In this document: piece after piece, positions 31,724-41,644 of the stretch | Layout: every line of letters starts with the position of its first letter | Numbering within the stretch: position 1 is the stretch's first letter | Origin: Pantoea sp. Eser | Lineage (GTDB): Bacteria > Pseudomonadota > Gammaproteobacteria > Enterobacterales > Enterobacteriaceae | Reading direction: 5' to 3' | DNA length: 64,000 bases | NCBI GenBank assembly: GCA_009830035.1 | Contig: SZZY01000002.1 | Span: 62,001-126,000 of the forward strand | The notes under the pieces: generated by a model | The model's database searches: none | Told to the model about the DNA's origin: nothing | The model's input: the letters and a program-made list of their open reading frames with translations, nothing else | Position numbers and translations under genes: made by a program

Positions 31724-32010
31724 TGGCGATGAAGCAGCAACTTGAAGCGATACTCGCCGCAATGACGCCAGAAGTCTATCAGCGACTGGCGACGGCGGTA
31801 GAGATTGGTAAATGGCCGGATGGCGTAGCGCTAACTCAGGAACAGCGCGACAACTGCCTGCAGCTGGTGATGCTGCGGCAGGCGCGGCATAACGACACCC
31901 CGCAGCACATGACGATTGGCAAAGACGGCGAGATGGTGACGAAGTCGAAAAAGCAGCTTAAGGAAGAGTTCGGCATCGACTCAGATGTGACCCGCCTTAA
32001 CCTGCACTGA
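31723..32010 (+). CDS. yeaC: YeaC (DUF1315), small protein of unknown function
   Basis: A 95-residue soluble protein with MTPEVYQRLATAVEIGKWPDGVALT, CLQLVMLRQARHN and QHMTIGKDGEMV, the DUF1315 pattern seen in E. coli YeaC. Its function is unknown. The start overlaps the msrB stop, or begins at the second ATG (31729) two codons on. A terminator shared with pncA follows about 45 bases on. Its end overlaps the frameshift-extended pncA frame on the other strand. Intact. Confidence 0.92.
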   Translation: MAMKQQLEAILAAMTPEVYQRLATAVEIGKWPDGVALTQEQRDNCLQLVMLRQARHNDTPQHMTIGKDGEMVTKSKKQLKEEFGIDSDVTRLNLH

Positions 32011-32695
32011 GTGAGCCGCATTCACCGTCAACGGTTGACCTGCCTTCACCGGGCAAAAAAAAAGCTGGCTTAGCGCCAGCTTTTTTTATATCAGCACCGC
32101 GCCTTGGTGCGGTCATTTGCGCGAATGCGATTTCGTTGTCCTCGGGATTCAGGTTCACGCCGCGACAGCCTTCTTTGACCACCTCAACCTGATAGCCCAG
32201 CTCGAGCGCGTCCAGCACGCTGTATTTCACGCAGTAATCGGTCGCCAGTCCCAGCACCACCAGATGCGTGATCTCGCGTTCGCGTAGCCAGCTGTCGAGT
32301 TCGGTTTTGCGGCGATGGCCGTTATCGAAGAAGGCGCTGTAGCTGTCAACATCCTGGTCCTGACCCTTATGGAACACCGCATCAAACAGCGAACGATCGA
32401 GGCCGGGATGGAAATCGGCCCCCTGGCTTCCCTGAATGCCGTTATCCGGCCACCAGATCTGCGCTAGACCGTTTAATTCGCCGAGGGTATAGACCGGTTC
32501 GCCGGAGACCGAGGCGAAACTGCCATGGTCAGCCGGATGCCAGTCCTGCAGCGCGACCACCGGTTCACCGTTCTGGATGAAGGTGCGCGCATAGCGGTTG
32601 GCGACCTCAACGGTCTGGTCGCCTTCATGGACGGCCATTGGGCCGCCTAGACAAAAATCATTCTGGATATCAATAATGATGAGTGCGCGTTTCAT
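31997..32695 (-). CDS. pncA: PncA, nicotinamidase, with a frameshifted 3' end
   Basis: PncA deamidates nicotinamide to nicotinate for NAD salvage. The core is sound: IIDIQNDFCLGG (catalytic Asp), VFHKGQDQDVDSYSAFFDNG (catalytic Lys) and GLATDYCVKYSVLDAL (catalytic Cys). The 232 residues exceed the E. coli 213 because near 32105 an extra C turns the frame. Without it the gene would end FAQMTAQGAVLI at TAA 32086-32088, about 202 residues, just at its terminator. As written, translation runs through the terminator hairpin to 31997. Probably functional with an odd tail, or unstable. It sits before ansA as in E. coli. Confidence 0.85.
   Translation of the reverse strand: MKRALIIIDIQNDFCLGGPMAVHEGDQTVEVANRYARTFIQNGEPVVALQDWHPADHGSFASVSGEPVYTLGELNGLAQIWWPDNGIQGSQGADFHPGLDRSLFDAVFHKGQDQDVDSYSAFFDNGHRRKTELDSWLREREITHLVVLGLATDYCVKYSVLDALELGYQVEVVKEGCRGVNLNPEDNEIAFAQMTAPRRGADIKKAGAKPAFFLPGEGRSTVDGECGSLSAG
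32055..32088. terminator. bidirectional terminator between yeaC and pncA
   Basis: AGCTGGC and GCCAGCT pair around five bases, flanked by A9 and T7, so it serves both convergent genes. The current pncA frame reads straight through it. Confidence 0.85.
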
Positions 32696-32711
32696 TACAA
32701 GTCGCTCCGTC

Positions 32712-33725
32712 TCAGTCTTTTGTCAGTTCACCGCGCAAATTCTGCTGCATTTTGCTGCGTATTTCATCGGCGGAGAGGTTCTGGCTAAGTAAGAAGTGCA
32801 ACTTAGTCAGCGCTGCCTCGACGGTCAGATCAAAACCGCTGATGACGCCAGCATGTTCCAGCGCGTTGCCGGTGGCGTAGCCGCCCATATTGACCTTGCC
32901 CGAAATGCATTGGGTCAGATTGACCACCACGATACCGCGCTCGCTCGCCTGCTGAAGTTCAGCTAGGAATTCAGCATCCTGCGGCGCATTGCCGACACCG
33001 TAAGAGCGCAGGATCAGCGCTTTTACCGGCTGACGCAGGAAGTTGCGCACCACATCGGCCGAGATGCCAGGATAGATGGTCACCACGCCAATCGGTTGTG
33101 GCGTAATGGTGTGCACAATCAGTGCACCTTGGCCCTGCGGCGCAGGTGGGGTATTTAGGCGGTGAATATGAATACCGGCTTCCAGCAGCGCGGAAAGGTT
33201 AGGCGAAGCGAAAGCATTAAAGCCATCGGCATGCGCTTTGGTGGTCCGGTTGCCGCGGTAGAGCGTATTGTTGAAGAACAGCGACACTTCGCTGATCGGA
33301 TAATTGGCCGCCACATACAGCGAGTTCAATAAGTTCTGCTGCCCATCTGAACGTAGCTCCGCCAGTGGAATCTGCGACCCGGTGACGATAACCGGTTTGG
33401 CCAGATTCTCCAGCATGAAGGAGAGGGCCGATGCGGTAAATGCCATGGTATCGGTGCCATGCAGAATGACAAAACCATCATAGCGATCGTAATTCTGACG
33501 GATATCCTCTGCGATTGACTGCCAGTCCTGCGGCGTCATATCGGACGAATCGATCAGCGGCTGATACTCATGAATGGTGAAATCGGGCATCTCGGGACGG
33601 TGGAATTCAGGCATGTTAGCCAGCTGCTGCTGCAGATGGCCGGAAACCGGAATGTAACCCTGTGCCGATCGCTGCATACCGATGGTACCGCCGGTGTAGG
33701 CTACGTAGATGTTTTTCTTTTGCAT
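32712..33725 (-). CDS. ansA: AnsA, cytoplasmic L-asparaginase I
   Basis: AnsA hydrolyses L-asparagine to aspartate and ammonia in the cytoplasm. The 337-residue product has the N-terminal catalytic motif YVAYTGGTIGMQ and the second motif DGFVILHGTDTMAFTASAL, no signal peptide, and E. coli-like length (338). pncA follows after 16 bases, a likely operon as in E. coli. Its own promoter should lie in the 89-base gap after sppA. Intact. Confidence 0.96.
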   Translation of the reverse strand: MQKKNIYVAYTGGTIGMQRSAQGYIPVSGHLQQQLANMPEFHRPEMPDFTIHEYQPLIDSSDMTPQDWQSIAEDIRQNYDRYDGFVILHGTDTMAFTASALSFMLENLAKPVIVTGSQIPLAELRSDGQQNLLNSLYVAANYPISEVSLFFNNTLYRGNRTTKAHADGFNAFASPNLSALLEAGIHIHRLNTPPAPQGQGALIVHTITPQPIGVVTIYPGISADVVRNFLRQPVKALILRSYGVGNAPQDAEFLAELQQASERGIVVVNLTQCISGKVNMGGYATGNALEHAGVISGFDLTVEAALTKLHFLLSQNLSADEIRSKMQQNLRGELTKD

Positions 33726-33780
33726 TAGAGAACTCAGACTTGCCGTAAAACGCGCAGCAGTATAAGGGGAAAGACCGGGA

Positions 33781-33810
33781 AAAGCAGCCCGACCAGCGGC
33801 CGGGCTGCGA
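33781..33810 (-). terminator. terminator after sppA
   Basis: On the minus strand GCAGCCCG pairs with CGGGCTGC and TTTT follows. It lies just past the sppA stop and before ansA. Confidence 0.6.
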
Positions 33811-33813
33811 GGT

Positions 33814-35673
33814 TTATCGCACGTCGCCGCAGTTCAGGCAGAAGGCGTAACGGTTTTGCGGATCGTTAAGATGATCAAACAGACCGGGTTGCGCTTTCAT
33901 CGCGCTCATCACATCCAGCATCGGGGCAGGCAGCCAGGCCTTGAGCGGATCCGGCAGCACCGCGTGTACCGAGGCGTTGACCTGGTTCAGCATCATATCG
34001 AGGAAGCTCGGGTCATCCTGATACCAGCTCAGCTGCGGTTTGCTCACTTTTGCCAGCTCAACGGCTTTCTTCACCGCATCGTCAAAGTCACCCAGCGCAT
34101 CGACCAGACCATTGGCTTTGGCGTCGCTACCGGTCCAGACGTGGCCCTGCGCGATGGAGTCAATCTGCTCCGGCGTTTTGTTGCGTGATTTCGCCACCAG
34201 ACCAACAAAGTTGCGATAACCATTTTCGATGGTCAGCTGCATCAGCTGCTGAACTTCAGCTGGCAGCGCTTTGGTGGTGGAGGTATCGGCCAGCGGCGAG
34301 GTGGCCGCACCGTCAGTATGCACGCCAATCGCATCCAGACTGTTTTCCAGCGTATTGATCACGCCGAAAATACCGATAGAGCCTGTCAGGGTGCTGGGGT
34401 TCGCCACGATGTAGTTGGCCGGCGTGGAAATCCAGTAACCGCCGGATGCCGCCATGCCGCCCATCGAAACTACAATTGGCTTACCGGCAGCATGCGCCGC
34501 CGCCAGCTCTTCGCGAATCGCTTCGGAGGCCGTCACGCTGCCGCCTGGGCTGTTAACCCGCAGGATAATGGCTTTGATTTTTGGATCGAGGCGCGCATCG
34601 CGAATCTGAGCGGCGGTGGTATCGCCACCGAGGTTGCCTGGCGACTCTTCACCGTCTATGATCGCGCCGCTGGCGAGCACCACGGCAATGTTGCCATCCT
34701 GCGCAGAGGCCGGTTTAACCGCATAGTCGTAGATGCTGACGCTGCGATAATCATTACTCTGCTTATCGAGGCCAAAGGTTTTCACCAGCTCCTGATCGGC
34801 GGCGGCGCGGGAAACCAGCGCATCCACCAGCTTGTTATCCAGCGCGTACTGCGCGGTATCTCCCTTAACGGCATTCAGCCCGGCAATCACCGCCGCCGCA
34901 CCCGGGAACAGCTGCTCAGGGATAATCTGACGGTTAGCTGACACGGTATTCAGGTAGTTCTGCCATAGCTGACTCACCCAGCGGCTGTCAGCGTCGCGGG
35001 CGGCAGGTGACATATCGTCACGCAGGAACGGCTCGACCGCGGATTTATAGGTCCCGACCCGGAATACATGGGAAGTGACTTTCAGTTTTTCCAGCAGGGT
35101 TTTGTAATACAGGCCGTTGGTGGCAAATCCATGCAGATCGACCGTGCCCTGCGGCGACAGGTAGATTTTGCTGGCGTAGCTGGCGAGATAATATTGCGCC
35201 TGGCTGTAGCTGTCGCCCAGCGCATAGATCGGCTTGCCGCTGTCGCGGAATTCGCGCAGTGCTTTACCCACGTACTGCAGCGAAGGCTGATCGCCGCCGG
35301 CAAAGTCGCGTAAATCCAGTACCATGCCTTTAATATTGCTGTCCGTTTTGGCCTGTCGAATCGCATCGACTACGTCAAACAACGAATTTTCCTGCAGCCG
35401 ATCGCTGCTGGCACCCAGCAACTGACGGCCAATTTTGCTTAGGCGATTACTGACCGAAGGCTTATCGACCAGCACACCACTGAGGTCGACCCGCAGCGCA
35501 CCTTGCTGCATCGGCGCTGAACTGCCGCCCGATCCGCTCACCTGCAGCCAGATCCCGACACCTGCCACAATCAACAAAATCAGGAAAATATTCAGAATGA
35601 ATTCCCTGATAAAATTTAATACCCGCCAGGTCCAGCGAAACAGACCTGCAATAATTCGCCACAATGTGCGCAT
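33814..35673 (-). CDS. sppA: SppA, signal peptide peptidase (protease IV)
   Basis: SppA is an inner-membrane Ser-Lys protease that degrades cleaved signal peptides. The 619-residue product has an N-terminal membrane anchor (residues about 22-45) and tandem protease domains. The catalytic Ser lies in MGGMAASGGYWIS and the Lys in the N-terminal repeat, RVGTYKSAVEPF. ATG 35673 follows GGAGAG and matches E. coli (618); the frame is open 16 codons further but that part is unlike the family. It diverges from ydjA, as in E. coli. Intact. Confidence 0.95.
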   Translation of the reverse strand: MRTLWRIIAGLFRWTWRVLNFIREFILNIFLILLIVAGVGIWLQVSGSGGSSAPMQQGALRVDLSGVLVDKPSVSNRLSKIGRQLLGASSDRLQENSLFDVVDAIRQAKTDSNIKGMVLDLRDFAGGDQPSLQYVGKALREFRDSGKPIYALGDSYSQAQYYLASYASKIYLSPQGTVDLHGFATNGLYYKTLLEKLKVTSHVFRVGTYKSAVEPFLRDDMSPAARDADSRWVSQLWQNYLNTVSANRQIIPEQLFPGAAAVIAGLNAVKGDTAQYALDNKLVDALVSRAAADQELVKTFGLDKQSNDYRSVSIYDYAVKPASAQDGNIAVVLASGAIIDGEESPGNLGGDTTAAQIRDARLDPKIKAIILRVNSPGGSVTASEAIREELAAAHAAGKPIVVSMGGMAASGGYWISTPANYIVANPSTLTGSIGIFGVINTLENSLDAIGVHTDGAATSPLADTSTTKALPAEVQQLMQLTIENGYRNFVGLVAKSRNKTPEQIDSIAQGHVWTGSDAKANGLVDALGDFDDAVKKAVELAKVSKPQLSWYQDDPSFLDMMLNQVNASVHAVLPDPLKAWLPAPMLDVMSAMKAQPGLFDHLNDPQNRYAFCLNCGDVR

Positions 35674-35847
35674 CAGACTCTCCATATTCATGTAGCCGGA
35701 AGTGGCCGCCGCGCGTACCAAGCTTCCCCGACGAGCTCATCCTAAAGAGCGGCGTGCTAAAAGTCAGCAGGAATTCACCGACAACTATTACAAAAAATCT
35801 GACTGTGCCAGGATTACTGCAACATCAATGCCATCGGGAGCAAAAAC

Positions 35848-36415
35848 ATGGATGCACTGGAGTTACTGGTTAACCGTCGTTCGGCATCACGTCTGACCGA
35901 CCCGGCGCCCGCCGGCGAGGCGCTGGAAAATATTCTGCGCGCCGCTATGCGCGCACCGGATCACGGCACGCTGCAACCCTGGCGCTTTATTATTGTGGAA
36001 AATGAGGGTTGTGGAAAATGAGGGTCGCAATCGGCTGAGTCAGCTACTGGAGCAGGCGGCACGTGATAAGCAACTGGATGAGAAGGCGATCAACAAGGCC
36101 AGTCAGTCGCCGTTCCGCACACCGATGATCATTACCGTGGTAGCACACTGTGAACCCCACCCGAAAGTGCCGCGCTGGGAGCAGATTGCATCGGCCAGCT
36201 GTGCGGTAATGGCGATGCAGATGGCGGCGGCTGCGCAGGGCTATAACGGTATCTGGCGCAGCGGCCCTTGGACTGACGATCAGAGGGTACGTCAGGCATT
36301 TGGCTGCCGGGAGCAGGATGCGATTGTCGGCTTCCTCTATTTAGGCACGCCGCAGCTGAAGTCCAGCACCACCGTGCTGCCGCCCGACACCGCGCCTTTC
36401 GTCAGCTATTTCTGA
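35848..36415 (+). pseudogene. ydjA: ydjA nitroreductase, disrupted by a 16-base duplication
   Basis: YdjA is a small FMN-dependent nitroreductase. ATG 35848 (after GGGAG) starts [16 protein letters not shown], matching E. coli, and [14 protein letters not shown] follows. A direct tandem duplication of 16 bases (35994-36025) shifts the frame; the next frame then gives the rest, with [30 protein letters not shown] and [15 protein letters not shown]. Removing one copy gives 183 residues, exactly the E. coli length, so this one event is the only lesion. E. coli has selD next to it before topB; here selD is absent. Confidence 0.92.
35994..36025 (+). repeat. 16-base tandem duplication in ydjA
   Basis: Two perfect adjacent copies of TGTGGAAAATGAGGGT (35994-36009 and 36010-36025). 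16 is not a multiple of three, so ydjA is frameshifted. Confidence 0.95.
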
Positions 36416-36610
36416 TCCTTTTTCTCAACCTGCTGGCAGGGCATCTTCTGGCCCTGCTAATTGAACGCTTCCTGTGCGAATGATCGCTATCCCGGCCCGT
36501 GACGCTTACGCCAGACGCCTTGCCAGGCTAACATAGCCGCCATATTTGCAGCCAACAGCGAACAACCTGTTATCACTGTTATTCCATGATGTTAAGGACT
36601 ACCTGATTCA

Positions 36611-38535
36611 ATGCGTTTGTTTATTGCGGAAAAACCCAGTCTTGGGCGGGCCATTGCCGATGTGCTGCCAAAACCCCATCGACGCGGCGAGGGATTTATC
36701 GCCTGCGGCAACGATCAGGTGGTGACCTGGTGTGTTGGACATCTGCTGGAGCAGGCGCAACCCGACAGTTACGACAGCCGTTATGCCCGCTGGTCGTTAG
36801 CCGACCTGCCGATAGTTCCGCAAAAGTGGCAGCTTAAGCCGCGCCCGTCAGTCGCTAAACAGCTGAAAGTGGTGGAAGGATTGCTGGCCCAGGCCAGTGA
36901 GATCGTGCATGCCGGTGACCCCGATCGCGAAGGACAGCTACTGGTCGATGAGGTGCTGGACTATCTCAACCTGCCGGCGGAAAAGCGCAGCCGGGTAGAG
37001 CGCTGCCTGATCAACGATCTTAATCCCCAGGCAGTAGATCGCGCGGTAAATCGCCTGCGGGAAAACCGGGAGTTTATTCCGCTGTGCGTCTCGGCGCTGG
37101 CCCGCGCCCGCGCCGACTGGCTGTACGGCATCAATATGACCCGTGCCTGGACGCTGCTGGGGCGCAGTGCCGGCTACGATGGCGTGCTGTCAGTCGGGCG
37201 GGTGCAGACGCCGGTGCTCGGGCTGGTGGTGCGGCGCGACGAAGAGGAAGAGATTGAAAACTTCCTGCCCAAAGATTACTTCGAGGTGAAAGCCCACATC
37301 ATCACGCCGGATCAGGTGCGGTTCGTCGCCAGCTGGGTACCGAGCGAAGCCTGCGAGCCGTGGCAGGATGAAGAGGGGCGTTTGCTGAAGTGGGCGCTGG
37401 CTGATCACGTCGTAGCGCGTATCACCGGCCAGCCAGCGGCGGTGACCGCCTACAGCGATAAACGCGAAAACGAAGGCGCACCGTTACCGTTCTCCTTATC
37501 CAGTCTGCAGATTGAGGCAGCGAAGCGTTACGGGCTGAGTGCCCAGACGGTGCTGGATACCTGCCAGCGGCTGTATGAAACCCACAAGCTGATCACCTAT
37601 CCGCGTTCGGATAGCCTTTATCTGCCGGAGGAGCATTTCGCCGGCCGGCATGCGGTACTGAACGCCATTCACAGGCTCATCATCCGCAGCTGACGCCGCC
37701 GGCCGATTTTGATGCCGATCGCCGTAACCGCTGCTGGGATGACAAAAAGGTCGATGCGCACCATGCGATCATCCCGACTGCCCACGCCAGTTCGGTAAAA
37801 CTGAGTGAGAACGAGCAAAATATCTATGCGCTAGTGGCGCGCCAGTATCTGATGCAGTTCTGTCCGGATGCGGTGTTCCGTAAATGCGTAATTGAACTGG
37901 AGATCGCCGGCGGCAAATTCGTCGCCAAAGCGCGTTTCCTGGCAGAAGCGGGCTGGCGGGCGCTGCTCGGTAACAAAGAGCGGGATGAAGAGAATGATGG
38001 TATGCTGCTGCCGGTGGTCGCCAAAGGCGATGAGCTATTGTGTGAGCGCGGTGAGGTGCTGGCGAAGCAGACTCAGCCACCCCGTCCTTTTACCGACGCG
38101 ACTATCCTTTCGGCGATGACCGGGATTGCCCGCTTCGTTCAGGATAAAGAATTAAAGAAAGTGCTGCGTGCGACCGATGGTTTAGGCACGGAAGCGACCC
38201 GTGCCGGCATTATCGAATTGCTGTTTCGTCGTGGCTTCTTGGTGAAAAAGGGCCGTTATATCCATTCAACCGAGGCTGGTCGTGCCCTGATTCACTCGTT
38301 ACCCGATCTGGCTGCACGCCCGGATATGACCGCGCAGTGGGAATCCACCCTGACCCGGATCAGCGAAAAGGCCTGCCGCTATGATGAGTTCATGCAGCCG
38401 CTGGTACAGACCCTGACCGGACTGATTTATCGGGCGCGGCAACAGCCTGCAGTGCATGCCTTTCGGGGATTACCGTCCACTGGACAAAAACGTCCGGTGC
38501 GCAAAACCAAGCGTAAAGTCAAGGAGACGGAATGA
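36611..38535 (+). pseudogene. topB: topB, DNA topoisomerase III, frameshifted
   Basis: TopB is a type IA topoisomerase that decatenates DNA with RecQ. The Toprim motif ([19 protein letters not shown]... and [17 protein letters not shown]) and the catalytic Tyr region ([20 protein letters not shown]) are in the first frame. A base is missing near 37670 ([13 protein letters not shown]), stopping the frame at 37693. The second frame resumes [18 protein letters not shown] and continues through [16 protein letters not shown] to a basic tail. One added base restores the full length of about 641 residues. The C-terminal stop overlaps the next gene's ATG. Probably inactive. Confidence 0.9.
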
Positions 38536-38782
38536 GGCGTTTTTCACTATTGATCGTGCTGGCCCTGTCGCTGGCTGCCGGTGCAGCAGAGGCCAACAGT
38601 CGACACCAGCCGCCGCCGGACAGCGACAATGGCGTCAGCCGGACTGTCTGCGCTGCTGTATTTTTGATTATCGTAACTACAGCGAAGGGTCGGTGGTGAA
38701 ATCGGAAGGGGTGTTACTGCAATGCGCCCGTGATGAACACTTGCTGGGCACCAATAATCTGATCTGGAAAATAGTCAAATAG
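38532..38782 (+). pseudogene. YnjH-like (DUF1496) secreted protein, frameshifted
   Basis: ATG 38532 overlaps the topB stop (ATGA) and opens a clear signal peptide, [21 protein letters not shown], then HQPPPDSDN. The frame then goes wrong near 38635. The neighbouring frame gives CLRCCIFDYRNYSEGSVVKSEGVLLQC and ends GTNNLIWKIVK at 38782, the Cys-rich DUF1496 pattern of E. coli YnjH. Total length is one base short of a multiple of three, fitting a single deletion. Function unknown; likely periplasmic. It is adjacent to xthA here. Confidence 0.75.
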
Positions 38783-38829
38783 TGGTCGCGTGGCAGCCGG
38801 CCACGCGACCTTCAGTTAACGCGCGTCGA

Positions 38830-39636
38830 TCAGAAGCGGAAGGTGGACCAGATCGGCGCGTGATCCGACGGTTTTTCCATGCTGCGGATAGCATAATCAA
38901 TGCCGCTCTCTACGCAGTGGGCTGCCAGGTTTTTACTCGCCAGAACCAGATCGATGCGTAAACCGCGGTTATCATCGAATCCCTTTGAGCGATAGTCGAA
39001 CCACGAAAAGCGATCGGCGGTTTCAGGATTGTGCTCACGCCAGGTATCCACCAGTCCCCAGCCCAGCAGCCGATCCATCCACTCACGCTCTTCCGGCAGG
39101 AATGAACATTTGCCGGTACGCAGCCAGCGCTTGCGGCTCTCTTCACCAATTCCAATATCCAGATCGGTGCTGCTGATATTCATGTCGCCCATGATCAGCA
39201 CCGGTTTGTCGGCGGGCAGATCGTCGGTCAGAAAACGTTGCAGATCGCGATAAAATTTCTCTTTGGCCGGAAACTTGGTCGGATGGTCGCGGCTTTCGCC
39301 CTGTGGAAAATAGCCGTTAATCACTGTGATGTCGCCAATCGGGCTGGGGATTTCGGCCATAATCAGGCGGCGTTGTGCATCGTCATCATCACCGGGAAAG
39401 CCGCGGCGTACCGCTACCGGCTGAACGTTTGTCAGCAGCGCAACACCGTAATGGCCTTTCTGGCCATGATAGAAGACGTTGTAACCGAGCTTCGCCACCT
39501 CTTCCAGCGGGAACATGTCATCGTGGACTTTGGTTTCCTGCAGGACGATGACGTCCGGACTGTGTTGTTCAACCAGTGCCTGCAGCTGATGCGGACGGGC
39601 GCGCAACCCATTGATGTTGAATGAAACAAATTTCAT
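38830..39636 (-). CDS. xthA: XthA, exonuclease III
   Basis: XthA is the main AP endonuclease and 3'-phosphodiesterase of base excision repair. The 268-residue product has the Mg-binding Glu in [40 protein letters not shown] (Asp/Asn) and the C-terminal [10 protein letters not shown] with the catalytic Asp-His. ATG 39636 gives [18 protein letters not shown], exactly as in E. coli; four upstream in-frame codons are ignored. Intact. Confidence 0.97.
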   Translation of the reverse strand: MKFVSFNINGLRARPHQLQALVEQHSPDVIVLQETKVHDDMFPLEEVAKLGYNVFYHGQKGHYGVALLTNVQPVAVRRGFPGDDDDAQRRLIMAEIPSPIGDITVINGYFPQGESRDHPTKFPAKEKFYRDLQRFLTDDLPADKPVLIMGDMNISSTDLDIGIGEESRKRWLRTGKCSFLPEEREWMDRLLGWGLVDTWREHNPETADRFSWFDYRSKGFDDNRGLRIDLVLASKNLAAHCVESGIDYAIRSMEKPSDHAPIWSTFRF

Positions 39637-39953
39637 GGAATCGACCATTGTTCAGCGAGTAGTAGGCTGGGATGGTAGCGATTTTTGCTGAAAAAGTCAT
39701 GACCGAAGCGCGGAAGATTAAACGACAGGGCAGGGACGGACCAACACAACAGGGGAAGTAATCAGAAACAGCAGGATAGAACAGCAGAGGGTGGTGGGAG
39801 AAGGATTATTCGGCGCGTTGCGCCTCACCCTTCGGGCCGCGCTGAAGCGCGTTGTCTCGCAAATGCCCGACCCTTAATCGAAGGTTCTCATCCCTCTCCC
39901 CGCAGAACAGGAAGCTTGGGTATTAGTTTGGAAATTGTGTGCAATATGCGAGA
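39637..39953. other. 317-base gap between xthA and tRNA-Tyr
   Basis: Holds the repeated tRNA 3' end at 39790-39807. On the plus strand near 39879-39905, CGAAGGTTCTCATCC resembles the tRNA T-arm in inverted orientation. GC-rich sequence between them can pair (GCGCG/CGCGC elements). The xthA promoter must also be here. No protein gene seen. Confidence 0.55.
39790..39807 (-). repeat. copy of the tRNA-Tyr 3' end, 165 bases downstream
   Basis: GGTGGTGGGAGAAGGATT occurs here and again, identically, at 39955-39972 inside the tRNA gene, so the last 18 or so bases of the tRNA are repeated 165 bases further along its transcript. E. coli tyrT has comparable downstream repeats carrying the tRNA 3' end (the rtT region). 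Confidence 0.8.
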
Positions 39954-40038
<85 letters not shown>

Positions 40039-40183
40039 GTGGCCTGAATCTTTATGTCTTAAAGCGGGGCGCATCATACCAAATGCGATTAAGGGTGTAA
40101 AGCGCCCATCGGCAAAACAGCATCTGTTTGCCCACTTTTTGCCCTTAGCGCTGAATCTGCAGGCAATTCAGCCACTGGCGTGA

Positions 40184-41032
40184 TTAAAGAATAATCGTTC
40201 GGTTACCGTAAACAAACACGCGCTGACCCAGCACTTTATACAGTGCGTGGCTTAACATGTTCTTTTCTACGTCACGACCGGCACGCATCATCTCTTCAGG
40301 GGTGTAGCTGTGATCGACGTTAATCACGTCCTGCATAATGATCGGACCTTCATCCAGGTTGTCATTTACGTAGTGCGCGGTCGCGCCGATAATTTTCACG
40401 CCGCGTTCATACGCCTGATGATAAGGACGGGCGCCGATAAAGGCCGGCAGGAACGAGTGGTGGATATTGATGATCTGGTTAGGGTAGCGCTGCACGAAAG
40501 CCGGGGTCAGCACGCGCATATATTTCGCCAGCACCACATAGTCAGGCTGATAGCGATCAATCTCTTCAACCATCCGGCTATCATGTTCTTCGCGCGTCAG
40601 GCCTTCATGGCTGACCAGCACGAAAGGAATATCGAAACGCTCAACCAGCGAACGCAGCGTGTCATGGTTGCCGATCACCGCGGCAATTTCCATACCCAGA
40701 CCGCCAAAGGCGCTCTTCATCAGCAGATCGCCAAGGCAGTGTGCCTCTTTGGTCACCAGGATAACCACGCGGCGGCGGCCGGCGCTGTGCAGTTCACGGA
40801 CTGAACCCTGTGGCAGGGCGCTATCGAGATCGGCAAGCAGGGTGTTGTCGTTAAAGATCCCTTCCAGCTCTGTGCGCATAAAAAAACGCCCGGTGCGATG
40901 ATCAACAAACTGATTGTTTTGCACAATATTCAGCTCGTGCTTGTAACAAATATTGGTGATTTTGGCGATCAGACCTTTTGCATCGGCACAAATGGTACGT
41001 AAAACTTTTTTTTGCATGGTTTGCGCTTGCAT
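40184..41032 (-). CDS. purU: PurU, formyltetrahydrofolate deformylase
   Basis: PurU hydrolyses 10-formyl-THF to THF and formate, supplying formate for PurT and balancing one-carbon pools. The 282-residue product has an N-terminal ACT domain (LRTICADAKGLIAKITNICYKHELNIVQNNQFVDH) and a formyltransferase-like C-terminal domain with VIGNHDTLRSLVERFDIPF, INIHHSFLPAFIGARPYHQAYERGVKIIGATAHYV and DEGPIIMQDV. ATG 41032 has AGGAG ten bases upstream; a TTG three codons earlier is too close to it. It precedes broken ychJ, as in E. coli. Intact. Confidence 0.96.
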   Translation of the reverse strand: MQAQTMQKKVLRTICADAKGLIAKITNICYKHELNIVQNNQFVDHRTGRFFMRTELEGIFNDNTLLADLDSALPQGSVRELHSAGRRRVVILVTKEAHCLGDLLMKSAFGGLGMEIAAVIGNHDTLRSLVERFDIPFVLVSHEGLTREEHDSRMVEEIDRYQPDYVVLAKYMRVLTPAFVQRYPNQIINIHHSFLPAFIGARPYHQAYERGVKIIGATAHYVNDNLDEGPIIMQDVINVDHSYTPEEMMRAGRDVEKNMLSHALYKVLGQRVFVYGNRTIIL

Positions 41033-41088
41033 CTCAATCAAACTCCTGTCAAAGCATTAGGGGTAGAACCGTTGCGGTTGCCTTTGGC

Positions 41089-41546
41089 TCAGCCACAACA
41101 TTTTTTGTATTTTTTGTCGGATCCGCAGGGGCACCGATCGTTACGGCCAACCTGTGGCGCCGTTCCGTCGACATAGTACCAGCGTTGATCCTCACGAAGA
41201 AAGCGTGAACACTCATGAATGGCCTGAATGGTCATTTTTTCGCGGTATCGCGCAAACAAAGGTGACGAAAGCTTCATTCTCATGGCTTCCATGATTACAA
41301 CGGGTTACATTCAGGCTTAGCCATTCAGTGCCCTGAAAACTTTCAGATAAAAGCCCTGCCAGCGCGGGCTGACGTTTGGCAGGATGCTAGGTAGAAACCA
41401 GATAATCTGCATTCTGCTGAACATAGGCGCAATAACGTGAACGCATAAGTTTTTCAGCTGCAACAGGAATTTGGGTACCCTTAAAGAAAGGGCTCGCAAC
41501 ATAAGCTATACTGCTCTCCGCTACAACACGGGCAGATGTCTGACAC
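41089..41546 (-). pseudogene. ychJ: ychJ, SEC-C motif protein, three lesions
   Basis: YchJ is a small SEC-C zinc-motif protein of unknown role. A GTG at 41546 gives SDICPCCSGEQYSLCCEPFL (E. coli CPCGS... is CPCCS here). An extra T near 41493 shifts the frame. The corrected frame AAEKLMRSRYCAYVQQNADYLVST meets TAG at 41387-41389, replacing the Trp of WHP. A second extra T near 41253 shifts again before [31 protein letters not shown] and the C-terminal SEC-C ([18 protein letters not shown]). Removing both extra bases gives 152 codons, the E. coli length. Divergent from rssA. Confidence 0.88.
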
Positions 41547-41644
41547 GTGATCTCCTGAGGGTGATGAGTCGGTATAAACCAGCGCGCTATGTTTAGCTGA
41601 CCCTACGTTGTGACGCTATGTATTGACGGCAGGACCAGACACAG

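Noticed and set aside
34318..34941. 207-residue open frame antisense to sppA
   Set aside because: Shadow frame of sppA; Arg/His-rich with no recognisable domain.
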